Assembly: GCF_041725775.1 (NCBI RefSeq)
Contig: NZ_JBEUEL010000006.1
Location: 1 to 64,000, forward strand
Origin: Pueribacillus sp041725775
GTDB taxonomy: Bacteria > Bacillota > Bacilli > Bacillales > UBA6769
DNA: 64,000 nt
Direction: 5' to 3'
This document shows positions 26,389 through 35,724 of the stretch, in pieces (positions within the stretch are counted from its first letter, which is position 1; the number at the start of each line of letters is the position of its first letter). The notes under the pieces were generated by a model. The model was not told where the DNA came from and made no database searches. It was given only the letters and a program-made list of their open reading frames with translations. Made by a program: the position numbers and the translations under genes.

Positions 26389-27582
26389 TTATTCATAACG
26401 AAGTGATTCAATCGGATCAAGGCGTGATGCTTTGTTCGCAGGTAAAATTCCGAATACGATTCCGATAATCATTGAAAAAAGAACGCCTCCAATGATAACA
26501 GGAAAGGAAACGAGTGATGGCCAGCCAGCAAAGTACGATACGAGAGATGCCGCACCACCACCGAGTAAAATACCGATTAAGCCTCCGATTAATGTTAAAG
26601 TGACAGATTCTACGAGAAACTGAAATAATATTTGTCCTCTCGTTGCACCGATAGACATCCGAATGCCAATTTCGCGGGTCCGTTCTGTTACAGAAACAAG
26701 CATAATATTCATGACGCCAATCCCGCCAACGAGTAACGATACTCCTGCGATACTTCCAATAATAATCGTCATAATCGTTGTAATTTGACCGATACTAGCA
26801 GCAATTTCCTCCATATTCATTACTTGATAGGCTTCATCAGTATTGTGCAAGCGATTTAGTAATTCCGTAGCTTTTTCACCAGCCACTCGTAAATCGTCAG
26901 CGCTTTCCGCTTGCAGCATCACTTGGCTATATTCGCTTTGTCCAAAAACCGTCCGCCACGTTTTCCAAGGTAAATAAACTTCGTTGGTACCGAATGCGAA
27001 TATTCCTGTCGGTTCCTCAAGGACCCCAGCAATTTCAACAGGTTGAGAATGAATGTAAAGCACTTGTCCAAGCGCGCTTTCTCCGTCAAATAGTTCATCT
27101 TGAATCGAGTGACTGACAACGGCTACCCGTTGCCCCGCCAAAAAATCAGCGGAGAGAAAACTTCTTCCTTGCTCTACATTTAGACCATTGACATCCAAAT
27201 ACGCTTGGTTAATGCCTGTAACGGAAGCGTCAATAACGTCTTCACGATAGCGCGCATTTGTGTATTCAGAACTAAGTGCGACGACTTTACTCACTTCGGG
27301 AATTTCTTCTAATGCTTGAATATCTTCTGGCGTGAATGGGTTCACTAACCATGCGTTTGGATTCGCTTGCAGTTCTTCATCTGATGGCATGTAAAAAAGT
27401 TCGATTGTATTACCTTCACCGACAATTTGCGATTTTAACATGGCCTCGCCGCCTTGTCCGATTGCGACGACAGCGATGACAGAACCTACTCCGATAATAA
27501 TACCGAGCATCGTTAATATCGAGCGCATTTTGTGTGCGCGCAGTGATGAAAGTGCCATTTTAATATTTTCTATTACACTCAC
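26389..27582 (-). CDS. yknZ: MacB/YknZ-like ABC transporter permease
   Basis: 397 residues: an N-terminal helix, a large extracytoplasmic MacB_PCD domain to about 250, then three helices of the FtsX fold (NIMLVSVTERTREIGIRMSIGATRGQI is the conserved coupling region). With the ATPase, adaptor and Yip1 protein upstream it matches B. subtilis YknWXYZ, which protects against the SdpC peptide toxin. Overlaps yknY by 4 bases. The operon end was hit by the IS1182-type unit. Confidence 0.88.
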   Translation of the reverse strand: MSVIENIKMALSSLRAHKMRSILTMLGIIIGVGSVIAVVAIGQGGEAMLKSQIVGEGNTIELFYMPSDEELQANPNAWLVNPFTPEDIQALEEIPEVSKVVALSSEYTNARYREDVIDASVTGINQAYLDVNGLNVEQGRSFLSADFLAGQRVAVVSHSIQDELFDGESALGQVLYIHSQPVEIAGVLEEPTGIFAFGTNEVYLPWKTWRTVFGQSEYSQVMLQAESADDLRVAGEKATELLNRLHNTDEAYQVMNMEEIAASIGQITTIMTIIIGSIAGVSLLVGGIGVMNIMLVSVTERTREIGIRMSIGATRGQILFQFLVESVTLTLIGGLIGILLGGGAASLVSYFAGWPSLVSFPVIIGGVLFSMIIGIVFGILPANKASRLDPIESLRYE

Positions 27583-28271
27583 GATTCACTCACCTCTGCA
27601 CTTTCATCTTCTCCAATTAGCTTTCCGTCACGAACAAAAACGGTGCGCTCTGCATACTCCGCAATTTCTTGCTCATGTGTCACGAGCACGACCGTTGTTC
27701 CATCACGATTCAGCATTGTAAACAAGTCCATAATTTGGACGCTTGTTTTTGAATCAAGTGCACCTGTCGGTTCATCTGCCAAAATAATTTTAGGATTGTT
27801 CACGATAGCACGTGCGATTGCAACCCGTTGCTTCTGTCCACCAGAAAGTTCATTCGGCAGATGGTTCATACGGTCTGATAAACCAACACGGTTTAAGGCT
27901 TCCATTGCTCGTTCTTCTCGCTCTTTTTTCGGCTTTCCCGAATAAATCAGCGGAAGCTCTACATTTCTAAGAGCATTGAGACGAGGAAGCAATTGGAACT
28001 GCTGAAACACGAATCCGAGCGATTGGTTTCTTACTAGAGCTAATGCATTTTCATCATAGTCGGAAACACGTTCACCATTTAAAAAATAGTCACCGCTCGT
28101 CGGTCGATCGAGACAGCCGATAATATTCATTAATGTCGACTTTCCAGAACCTGAGGGTCCCATAATTGCCGTAAATTCACCTTGTTTAATCTGTAAATCA
28201 ATTCCTTTTAAAACATCAACTTGCTCTTTTCCAATGGTGTAACTTTTGACGATCGATGTGAGCTTGATCAT
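27579..28271 (-). CDS. yknY: MacB/YknY-like ABC transporter ATPase
   Basis: 230 residues with Walker A GPSGSGKS (38-45), the signature LSGGQKQRVAIARA, Walker B IILADEPTGALDS and a switch His in VTHEQE. This is the LolD/MacB subgroup. It overlaps yknX and yknZ by 4 bases each. The C-terminal end continues with VRDGKLIGEDE. Confidence 0.9.
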   Translation of the reverse strand: MIKLTSIVKSYTIGKEQVDVLKGIDLQIKQGEFTAIMGPSGSGKSTLMNIIGCLDRPTSGDYFLNGERVSDYDENALALVRNQSLGFVFQQFQLLPRLNALRNVELPLIYSGKPKKEREERAMEALNRVGLSDRMNHLPNELSGGQKQRVAIARAIVNNPKIILADEPTGALDSKTSVQIMDLFTMLNRDGTTVVLVTHEQEIAEYAERTVFVRDGKLIGEDESAEVSES

Positions 28272-29368
28272 TTGATCGTCACTTCCGTGCCGTTCTTTAT
28301 CTCATCAGTTGGATCAACGATAATTTGCTCATCCGCTTCAACACCTTCGATGATTTCAATCATCTTATTAGAAACAGAACCAACTTTTACATCGCGGCGT
28401 TCCGCTTTATTTTCATTGACAACGAAAACGTAATTGTCTTCACCATCTTGCTTTACAGCGGTAAGTGGAAGTACATTCGCTTTTTGTTCTTTCGTTTTAA
28501 TTTCAATGAGCATTTGAAAGCCAGGTTTAAGCTCAATTTCGTCTTCCACTTTTACTTGAATCGGATATTGAACACCGCCGCCATCCATTTCTAGACCTTC
28601 TTGCTGTTTCGGTAAATCGGAAATGAGACTGACAACGCCTTCCCAAGCTTGATCAGGAACAGCATCCGATTTTAATGTGACAGCCTGTCCTTTTTCAATC
28701 TTTAGCGTGTCGTATTCCGAGATTGTTCCTTCTACGATAAGGTCATCTAGTGTTCCGATGCGAATAACTGGCTGTTGCTCAAGTTGATTTGAAGCAAGCG
28801 CTGCTTGTTCATTAACTTCGACGATTTTTCCATCAACTTCACTTTTTACTTCAAGTTCAGCAATTTGCTGTTGAATGACTTCTTTTTGTAGCTGTAATTG
28901 TTCAAGTTCAATTTGTGTTTGTTGTTGCTGAAGTTTAATTTGCTCCAATTCTGCTTTTAATGCTTCATTCTCTTTATCGTCTTTTAATAACTTTTCGGTT
29001 TCTTTCCGTTTTGAAGCTAAGTCCGACACTTGTAAATTTGTAGATTTTATTTGCAGTTCGTTTTGCTTTTTCTCTAACGTCAGTTGCTTATTTTCATAAC
29101 GTATGAGCGGCGCACCTTTTTTTACAGAGTCGCCTTCTTTAACGAGAATTTCTTTCACTGTACCTTTTTCAGCTGTGTAATATACAATTTGCTCGTTTGC
29201 CAATTTAAGCTGACCTGGCGTTAATACCGTTTCTGTAATCGTTTTTTCTTGCAACGTCGTCACATCTATTTTTACGTTACTATCAGCTTTTAATTTCCAT
29301 ATGTTAAGTCCGATTAATAGTACGAGTAAAGCCGCGACTCCAATTATAATCCAAATTTTTTTATTCAT
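28268..29368 (-). CDS. yknX: Membrane-fusion-type adaptor, YknX-like
   Basis: 366 residues: a membrane anchor (5-24), a lipoyl/barrel-sandwich part (YTAEKGTVKEILVKEGDSVKKGAPL), a coiled coil rich in Q, E and L (about 100-175), then beta-barrel domains. HlyD/MacA-like adaptors stimulate the ATPase and couple the extracellular parts. Its stop overlaps the ATPase start. Confidence 0.88.
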   Translation of the reverse strand: MNKKIWIIIGVAALLVLLIGLNIWKLKADSNVKIDVTTLQEKTITETVLTPGQLKLANEQIVYYTAEKGTVKEILVKEGDSVKKGAPLIRYENKQLTLEKKQNELQIKSTNLQVSDLASKRKETEKLLKDDKENEALKAELEQIKLQQQQTQIELEQLQLQKEVIQQQIAELEVKSEVDGKIVEVNEQAALASNQLEQQPVIRIGTLDDLIVEGTISEYDTLKIEKGQAVTLKSDAVPDQAWEGVVSLISDLPKQQEGLEMDGGGVQYPIQVKVEDEIELKPGFQMLIEIKTKEQKANVLPLTAVKQDGEDNYVFVVNENKAERRDVKVGSVSNKMIEIIEGVEADEQIIVDPTDEIKNGTEVTIK

Positions 29369-29372
29369 ACAA

Positions 29373-30032
29373 TTAAACTCCTAATGGTGCACTGATTGCC
29401 GCGCCAATCATTGATAAAATGATACCTATAATAAAAAAGCCAATTGAAATAGTCCAAGCTAGTCCTTTTGAAAGTTCTCCAACTTTGTGTAACCCAATTG
29501 CGGATAAGATTACGCCCCAAATCGTAAATACTTCTAAACTATCAAACAGACCAGCGATAGCTCCTTCAGCTGACAATAATGAACCTAAGCTTGTAAACAT
29601 AATCTCGCCATCTCCGCCGAGAAGAGGTGTAAGTAAACCGTTAAATAGCAAGCTTAATGCAGAAATAAGCATAATGTACGTATTCATGGAAAAGAGTTGC
29701 GTAAATGTCGCTTCAGAACGAGCAATTTTAATAATAATCCAACTAATAAAGCTGGAAATAAGAACCGTTAAAATCGGTGTAAATAATCCTACAATGACCA
29801 TCCCGATTTGTGTAACAGCTTCCAAGCCTGGCATGTCTTTCACTTCTTCAGGCATTTCAATTCCGAGTGACATGAGCCACGTACCGAACATAGTTAAAAT
29901 TGTAACGATAGCCATGGCGCCCCAAATGAGTGGTCTTTCTTTTATTCTTTCAAATTGCTCCGTCGGATTGAGAATCATCCCAAATAATGACGGTTTTTCA
30001 ACGTTTTTTATTTCTTCTGACAAAGAATTCAT
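29373..30032 (-). CDS. yknW: Yip1-family membrane protein, YknW-like
   Basis: 219 residues with five or so membrane helices and a cytoplasmic start containing FGMILNPTEQFERIKERP, typical of Yip1-domain proteins. In B. subtilis YknW helps assemble the YknXYZ complex. It is the first gene of this operon, 4 bases before yknX, with its own promoter. Confidence 0.85.
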   Translation of the reverse strand: MNSLSEEIKNVEKPSLFGMILNPTEQFERIKERPLIWGAMAIVTILTMFGTWLMSLGIEMPEEVKDMPGLEAVTQIGMVIVGLFTPILTVLISSFISWIIIKIARSEATFTQLFSMNTYIMLISALSLLFNGLLTPLLGGDGEIMFTSLGSLLSAEGAIAGLFDSLEVFTIWGVILSAIGLHKVGELSKGLAWTISIGFFIIGIILSMIGAAISAPLGV

Positions 30033-30080
30033 CCCCTTTTATATGTTAAAATCAAGTCTTATTCTAACGTATTTATATGA

Positions 30081-30108
30081 ATTATACGATATACTTTTTA
30101 AGTTTCAA
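30081..30108 (-). promoter_or_regulatory. Promoter of the yknWXYZ-like operon
   Basis: TTGAAA (30108-30103), 16-bp spacer, TATAAT (30086-30081) on the minus strand, overlapping the stop of the protease gene. TGAAAC and CGTA are also present as in SigW promoters, but 13 bases apart, which is too close for SigW. Confidence 0.65.
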
Positions 30109-31814
30109 TTAAAGCTCGGTAAAGATTCTGTAATTCTTGCGAGCATCCAATGCTTTCTCGCTTCTGTCCATGAACGATATGTTTCAAGGCTATAAATGCG
30201 CCAGTACATGGGCGGATGGGCTTGAAATTGAAATTCGATCAAGCGGTAAAACCAATTTTGCCGCTCAAGCTCTGAGCGATAGTTATTTTTTTTAACAGTA
30301 GTAGCTTGATATTCTCGAGTTTTTTCAAAAGCTTTTTCGCTTTGAATCGCTAGTTCGCGGAGCCCATCCGCCATTTGTTGTCTGCCTTTAGCTAGCAGTG
30401 TTGCCCCAAGATTGTCCGCTCTTCCTTCAGCCCATTGAGAAATGAATGATAAATAAATCGGAAACAACAAAAATAACATATAGATGAACGTAACAAGTAC
30501 AAATGGATGGTCAGCAAGTAACACGATCGTGTCATAAAAAAGATAGACACTACTAGCGAGCACTCCCAAAAAAAGAATTCGTGCAAATTGAATCGTTAGG
30601 ACATCACGTTTCTTCACGTGAATGGTCTCATGTGCAATAATTGCCTCAACGGCTTGCATCGGTAGTTCCAACGTTGCAGACGTAATGATAATCGTTCCAC
30701 GCCCAATGTTCATTCCTGTTGCAAAACCGTTATAAATCGGAGAATCCGTCATGTAAAGTTCGGCATTTTTAATGTTGGCTCGCCGAAAAATCTCGCGTGC
30801 TCGTATAAACATTTCTCCTTCAGTTACCCGCCTAGCGTCGGTTGCTGCAATTAACACACGGTCAGAGATGTACAAATTAAATACCCACCACATGATTACG
30901 GATAGTACGACTACCCATACGGGAGCATCTAACCAAATCAATAAAAAAACAAGTCCCGTATAAGCTGAAATTCCTTTGACCGCAATGGCAAAATAGCCTT
31001 TCCATAGCAATCGCTTTAAAACGGTTGGATGCCATAATGGTCGAACTTCTTTTACTTTTTGTTCTGTCGCTTTCGGAGCAAAATCTCGAAACTTATGAGA
31101 CCACTTTTCAATGTCGTCCGGTGTTAAATAAAGATGTTCACCGGGAAAAGAAAGCTTTAACACTCGTTGAAAGGAGCTCGTACAATCGACAGTCGCTGAT
31201 AAAAACGTAAATAGCGGATGAAGCCGTAATAAATCAGGTGATGTTTCAATATCAAGCCTTTTCAAATCAGAAAGCGGGTATTCACGCGGTTGAAAGCGCG
31301 TAAGAATGACTAGCTTTTCTTCGCCTGGAAGCCAGTAGATTGTACTAGAAACAAAGTTACTCGTTCTTTCAATCGTTTTTACTAAAATTGCGATAAACGC
31401 AAGGATAATAAAAAATTTGAGAAGCGCATACGTTTCTGGTGCAAACAGTAAAAAAATGATACTACCCGCCATGACGAAAACCGTTAATATAAAATCAATG
31501 ATAAGCCGTGAAGCCTTTTTTGTCTGGTTGATTTCAACGTATGTCGTTTCCTGAAGCCGCTCTACGAGTTTTTGATAAATTTCATAACGACTTCGATTAA
31601 ATAATGGTTCAGCGTAAGCATATGTCGTTGCCGCAATCGTAAAGAGAAAAATCGCTTCTTGAAATGAAAAAAACTTAAATAAAAACGATATATAGGCAAC
31701 GACGAGAGCGACTTCGACGAAGGAACCGAGTTTTTTAGAAAATAACAACCCCATCATTGATATGATAAAAGCAACAATAAAAGTAAAAAATATTGTAGTT
31801 AAATGTGGAAGCAC
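30105..31814 (-). CDS. M48-family membrane metalloprotease
   Basis: 569 residues with several N-terminal membrane helices, a cytoplasmic middle, more helices around 280-330 and a zinc protease domain with HETIH at 395-399 (HExxH) and the third ligand probably in WAEGRADNLGA. Resembles HtpX/CAAX-type M48 enzymes in membrane protein control. It lies between the two-component system genes and the YknWXYZ-like exporter, all on one strand, so a joint envelope-stress role is possible. Confidence 0.8.
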   Translation of the reverse strand: MLPHLTTIFFTFIVAFIISMMGLLFSKKLGSFVEVALVVAYISFLFKFFSFQEAIFLFTIAATTYAYAEPLFNRSRYEIYQKLVERLQETTYVEINQTKKASRLIIDFILTVFVMAGSIIFLLFAPETYALLKFFIILAFIAILVKTIERTSNFVSSTIYWLPGEEKLVILTRFQPREYPLSDLKRLDIETSPDLLRLHPLFTFLSATVDCTSSFQRVLKLSFPGEHLYLTPDDIEKWSHKFRDFAPKATEQKVKEVRPLWHPTVLKRLLWKGYFAIAVKGISAYTGLVFLLIWLDAPVWVVVLSVIMWWVFNLYISDRVLIAATDARRVTEGEMFIRAREIFRRANIKNAELYMTDSPIYNGFATGMNIGRGTIIITSATLELPMQAVEAIIAHETIHVKKRDVLTIQFARILFLGVLASSVYLFYDTIVLLADHPFVLVTFIYMLFLLFPIYLSFISQWAEGRADNLGATLLAKGRQQMADGLRELAIQSEKAFEKTREYQATTVKKNNYRSELERQNWFYRLIEFQFQAHPPMYWRIYSLETYRSWTEARKHWMLARITESLPSFN

Positions 31815-31836
31815 AACCCAACAACACCTTGATCAA

Positions 31837-32094
31837 CTAAATTTGTATATCGTTATAAAGTAAAAGATACGTTGCAATAGCAAGGAGGACGCCAGCAAGC
31901 ATAATTACTTTAGCATCAGATTGCTGTCCATCTGTTTTCGCAACGAAAAGCTTAATAACACCAACAATAATCACGAAAGCTCCAAGCCAATATCCTGATG
32001 ACAACGGGACTTGTGGAAATTGAAACAAGACAAGCAAATAGTACACTGTCGCAATAAAAACAGCCGTTAATAAACTTGCGATACTCGTATACAT
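31837..32094 (-). CDS. Small membrane protein of 85 residues
   Basis: Three predicted helices (residues 5-25, 33-50, 63-80) and no known domain that I recognise. It has a GAGGTGA ribosome binding site and fits tightly between the lipoprotein (14 bases) and the protease gene (22 bases), so it belongs to the same operon. Confidence 0.65.
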   Translation of the reverse strand: MYTSIASLLTAVFIATVYYLLVLFQFPQVPLSSGYWLGAFVIIVGVIKLFVAKTDGQQSDAKVIMLAGVLLAIATYLLLYNDIQI

Positions 32095-32108
32095 CGTCTA
32101 GCTTCACC

Positions 32109-33200
32109 TCAATTGAAATGAACCATTCGTTCAAGCAACTTTTGAAGTTTCTCAATAGAAAGGTTCGGATCTAACACGATGATTGAATACGTTAAGCCTT
32201 CTTCTTGCCAATAGAGTGTACGTAACTCTTCCGACCACATGCCTTCTTGACCACGAACATGTATCATCTCTTCACCAATTATAGCTTCTGATTGCCCGTC
32301 TTCAGTCTCAGCCAGTGTCTCAAATATACTTATAGAAAGATAGGGCAACCCTTCTTTTTCATATTCTAGCGTCACTTCCTTACGCTCCATTTCACTGCCT
32401 AAATCTAACAGCCCAACATAAGCAATTTTCAGGTCTTTCGTGTCAGGAATATACAAGAATGACGTGCGTAGTTGATCCTTTGCTTCTTCAAAAGTAACCT
32501 CCCTCGTATCAAGCATATTTTCGAGGCTTTCAATTTCTACATCATCCGGAAGATCAATTGTAAACAAATCATCTGGCATTTGTGGATTAAACTCTATTTT
32601 CGTATACATCCATTTAACGGTGACTTCATCAGTGTCCGATTTCGTTTTTAGAACGAACCAGTTTTCTTTATCGATCCAAATCTCTTGGTTTCCGATAAGT
32701 GATTGATCTTCCTTCACTGTTGCTTTGAGGTGAAACGTATTTCGATCAGCAATTTTTTCTTCCCCGATCACTTCAATTTCATGTGTGTCTTTAATCAATT
32801 TTAGCATTTGTTCTGCTTGTTCTTTCGGTGATTGTTGATTTAATGAAGCTAGTTCTTCGCTTTCAAAAATGAATGCTTTTTTATCTCCCGGCATATATGT
32901 GATTAACCGAGCACCGTCATTGACTGTAATTCCATTCTCACTTTCGTCTTTCCCGATTGTTTCAACTCTTTTTTTTCCGTCCTTACTGGACCATTCCTTC
33001 ATTGTCATTGTCTCTGTAACTTTTCCTTGTTCCTTCGTCGTCCATGTTGATTCGGCGTAATACGCTTCACCTTCATTTTTTTCGTTTAATGCGTTTTGAA
33101 TCACTTGATCTGGAGAATATTCGTTTAAGGAAGACGAGCAACCGTATAAAGTAAACATGACCAGTGTAAGTAAAACTAACAATCGTTTCATCTTTATCAT
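32109..33200 (-). CDS. LolA-like lipoprotein with DUF4367-type C-terminus
   Basis: 363 residues. The signal peptide ends in the lipobox LYGC. Residues 30-220 resemble the LolA/LppX-type fold of Gram-positive lipoproteins (DRNTFHLKATVKE, EIWIDKENWFVLK). The last 120 residues resemble DUF4367. Such proteins often sense or respond to envelope state beside two-component systems. It begins 1 base after the histidine kinase stop. Confidence 0.7.
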   Translation of the reverse strand: MIKMKRLLVLLTLVMFTLYGCSSSLNEYSPDQVIQNALNEKNEGEAYYAESTWTTKEQGKVTETMTMKEWSSKDGKKRVETIGKDESENGITVNDGARLITYMPGDKKAFIFESEELASLNQQSPKEQAEQMLKLIKDTHEIEVIGEEKIADRNTFHLKATVKEDQSLIGNQEIWIDKENWFVLKTKSDTDEVTVKWMYTKIEFNPQMPDDLFTIDLPDDVEIESLENMLDTREVTFEEAKDQLRTSFLYIPDTKDLKIAYVGLLDLGSEMERKEVTLEYEKEGLPYLSISIFETLAETEDGQSEAIIGEEMIHVRGQEGMWSEELRTLYWQEEGLTYSIIVLDPNLSIEKLQKLLERMVHFN

Positions 33201-33201
33201 C

Positions 33202-34656
33202 CTATTTCGAAATTTGAGGAATGCGACAAATCACACAAGTCCCTACATTTTCTTTTGAAAAAATCTTAACATCGCCTCGATGTCTTTCGATGATTTGCTT
33301 CGTAATACTTAGCCCTAATCCTGTCCCGCGTGCCTCTTTCTTACTTCGTGCTTGATCGGCTTGATAAAGAGGATCAAAAACATATTTGAGCGCTTCTTCG
33401 TTTATTCCTGTCCCTTCGTTTTGTACGATGAGATAAGCGTAACCGTCCTCGAAGACAGCGTTCTGAAACACGTAATCAAACAGCTTATTTTTGATTACTT
33501 TTTCATCCGTCACTGCAGCTAACAAAATTTGCTTTCCTGCTTCCGTATGATGAATCGCGTTGCTCATAATATTGTCGACAACCCGAATCATTTGTTTTGG
33601 ATTAACGGCATACATTCCGTCAGTATCACAAATCGTCTCCAAAATGATGTTTTTTTCATTGCATAACGGCTCATAGTCAGAAAGAAGCATCTCAAAAAAT
33701 TCCATTCCATCCACGTGGACAAACTCGATTTCATACGTGGATGACTGCAACAATGTATACGTCAATAAATCATCGAGCATTTGTTTCATAAAGTTCGCTT
33801 TTTCTACGATGACTTCTCGATATTCTTGTTGTTCTTCTTCTGTTAGACTACGTTCTGTTTCGAGTGCTTCTGCATAGGCTTGAATCGATGTGAGCGGTGT
33901 TTTTAAATCGTGAGAAAGCGTCGCGATCATGTATTCTTTCTCCTGTTGTTGTCGTTCTATCGCTTCTCGTGCGGACAAAATTTGCCTACGCATGGTATAA
34001 AAATGTGCTTTTAACTGTCCAATTTCATCATTGTTAAAATCGGTTTCGCTCACTTGTTTTCCTTCGGCAAAATTCGTCATTTCTTCCATTAAATCTTGTA
34101 ATCTACGATTCACCTTTTTATTAACGAAATAAATGATGAATGCGTATATCATCAAAAACAAAGTGATAAACACACTAACCATAATTACAGTACGTTTTGT
34201 AACCGCATTTTTCCATTCATGTCGAGGAAAATGCACTTGAAAAAAACCGACGATTTCATTGTTTACGAAGACAGGCTCTTTGTAAGTAAATGATTGGTAA
34301 CCTTGTTTTAATGAATATAAGTCAGCGTAAAGCTGTTCATTATTTAATGGGGGAGATTGGCGATTAAATGCGACATTTGACGTATATAAGAGAAAGCCAT
34401 CACGATGATAAAGTTCGATGATGATTTGTTCACCGTTCAGTTTTTCTACTTCTTTTCGATCGGCATTTGGCTTGTAAAGCTCGGCTGAGCGAAGTATAGT
34501 CGTAATTTCTTGAATTTCAGACGAAGCATGGATGTACTCTGCAACCTTCTGTTCATTGTTGTATGACTGAATCCAAGCAAAAAGCACGTAGGCGACAACA
34601 AGTGGAAGCGACATGACAATAAAATAACTAACTAGAAGCCACGTTTTCAGCTTCAT
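33202..34656 (-). CDS. Sensor histidine kinase
   Basis: 484 residues: helix 8-28, an extracytoplasmic sensor part (30-150), helix 155-178, HAMP (180-230), dimerisation domain with phospho-acceptor H249 in LSHDLKTPL, and an ATPase domain with N-box IMSNAIHHTE and G-box GTGLGLSI. Ligand unknown. It overlaps the response regulator by 4 bases. The nearby lipoprotein, protease and exporter genes are candidate targets. Confidence 0.9.
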   Translation of the reverse strand: MKLKTWLLVSYFIVMSLPLVVAYVLFAWIQSYNNEQKVAEYIHASSEIQEITTILRSAELYKPNADRKEVEKLNGEQIIIELYHRDGFLLYTSNVAFNRQSPPLNNEQLYADLYSLKQGYQSFTYKEPVFVNNEIVGFFQVHFPRHEWKNAVTKRTVIMVSVFITLFLMIYAFIIYFVNKKVNRRLQDLMEEMTNFAEGKQVSETDFNNDEIGQLKAHFYTMRRQILSAREAIERQQQEKEYMIATLSHDLKTPLTSIQAYAEALETERSLTEEEQQEYREVIVEKANFMKQMLDDLLTYTLLQSSTYEIEFVHVDGMEFFEMLLSDYEPLCNEKNIILETICDTDGMYAVNPKQMIRVVDNIMSNAIHHTEAGKQILLAAVTDEKVIKNKLFDYVFQNAVFEDGYAYLIVQNEGTGINEEALKYVFDPLYQADQARSKKEARGTGLGLSITKQIIERHRGDVKIFSKENVGTCVICRIPQISK

Positions 34657-35354
34657 TTCTGTTCACCAATAAATTGATAGCCCCTGCCCCAAACCGTTCG
34701 GATGAACCGTGGTTTTTTTACAGGATCTTCAAGCTTTTCCCGAAGTGATCGAATGTGTACCGTAACCGTATGCAGACCGTCTGCATCTGCTTGCTTCCAA
34801 ACGTGCTGATACAATTCACTTTTGGAAAAAATTCGGTTTGGATTTTGTAAAAGCACTTTTAAAATTGCAAATTCTTTTGCTGTCAGCGGAATTTCTTTAC
34901 ATTGCATGACGACTTTTTGCTCATCCCAAAACACTGTTAAACCGTCTACATATTCTGTCTTTTGTTCGCTAAATTGCTTTCCTTCGTAGCGTCTCCATCT
35001 ACGAAGTAGTGATTCAATTCGAGCCTTCAGCTCAATTAAGCTAAACGGTTTAGCTAAATAGTCATCCGCCCCAAGCTGTAATCCTTCGACTTTGTCTTCA
35101 TCTTCTTTTCTTGCACTAATAATTATAATCGGTACGTTACTTTTCCAGCGAATATTTTTGCAAAGCGATAATCCATCCATCTCTGGAAGCATTAAGTCGA
35201 CTAATACGAGATCATACGATGTCGACTGAAAGTCTTCCCATCCTTCTAGGCCTGTCGTTGCCCACGTTACTTCATAGTTTTCACGTTTGAGCATGTCGCG
35301 CACGACACGAGCAATTTCCGGATCATCTTCAACGAGTAGCAACCGCGCCTTCAC
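34653..35354 (-). CDS. OmpR/PhoB-family response regulator
   Basis: 233 residues: receiver domain with D53 in LVDLMLPEMD and the Lys in LAKPFSLIEL, then a winged-helix domain (TVTVHIRSLREKLED). AAGGGGGA precedes the ATG. It is the first gene of the operon reaching at least to the M48 protease. Confidence 0.92.
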   Translation of the reverse strand: MKARLLLVEDDPEIARVVRDMLKRENYEVTWATTGLEGWEDFQSTSYDLVLVDLMLPEMDGLSLCKNIRWKSNVPIIIISARKEDEDKVEGLQLGADDYLAKPFSLIELKARIESLLRRWRRYEGKQFSEQKTEYVDGLTVFWDEQKVVMQCKEIPLTAKEFAILKVLLQNPNRIFSKSELYQHVWKQADADGLHTVTVHIRSLREKLEDPVKKPRFIRTVWGRGYQFIGEQK

Positions 35355-35694
35355 ATGAATTCCCCCTTATTTTTCACTGTAGCATAATTTTCTCGACTTC
35401 AAAGTCATTTTATTATTATTTTATAATTTAAGCGAGGGAATGCTTTTCTTTTCGTTTCGTTTGAAGATAACCGTCTAGCTTAATCAACCGTTTTATGTTT
35501 ACTAAGAATTATTGAACAGGTGGACTATATAGTCGTTAAAACTTCCTATCCCTTTCTGGTAATACTCGCTCATATACATATAATGTGATCGTTACCCGTC
35601 CATATTCCTAATCATTCTAGCCATTTTTTTATCATTTATTCTTTCATTCTATTACAGCGCAATAAAAGTAAATATTGTAGTTCTTACCTATTTT
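35355..35694. other. Promoter region before the two-component operon
   Basis: A weak promoter is visible on the minus strand: TGCTACAGT extended -10 with TTGAAG (35402-35397) upstream at 15 bp. The rest holds no frame or repeat that I could identify. Confidence 0.35.
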
Positions 35695-35724
35695 TTCAAA
35701 AAAAATCCACTCCCAAGAGTGGAT
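35695..35724 (-). terminator. Terminator of the sulfate assimilation operon
   Basis: ATCCACTC and GAGTGGAT (35724-35717 with 35712-35705) pair around TTGG and are followed by eight T on the minus strand. It overlaps the cysI stop. Confidence 0.9.

Noticed and set aside
30081..30108. SigW promoter for the yknWXYZ-like operon
   Set aside because: TGAAAC and CGTA are present, but with 13 bases between them and not about 16. A SigA promoter fits the same bases better.
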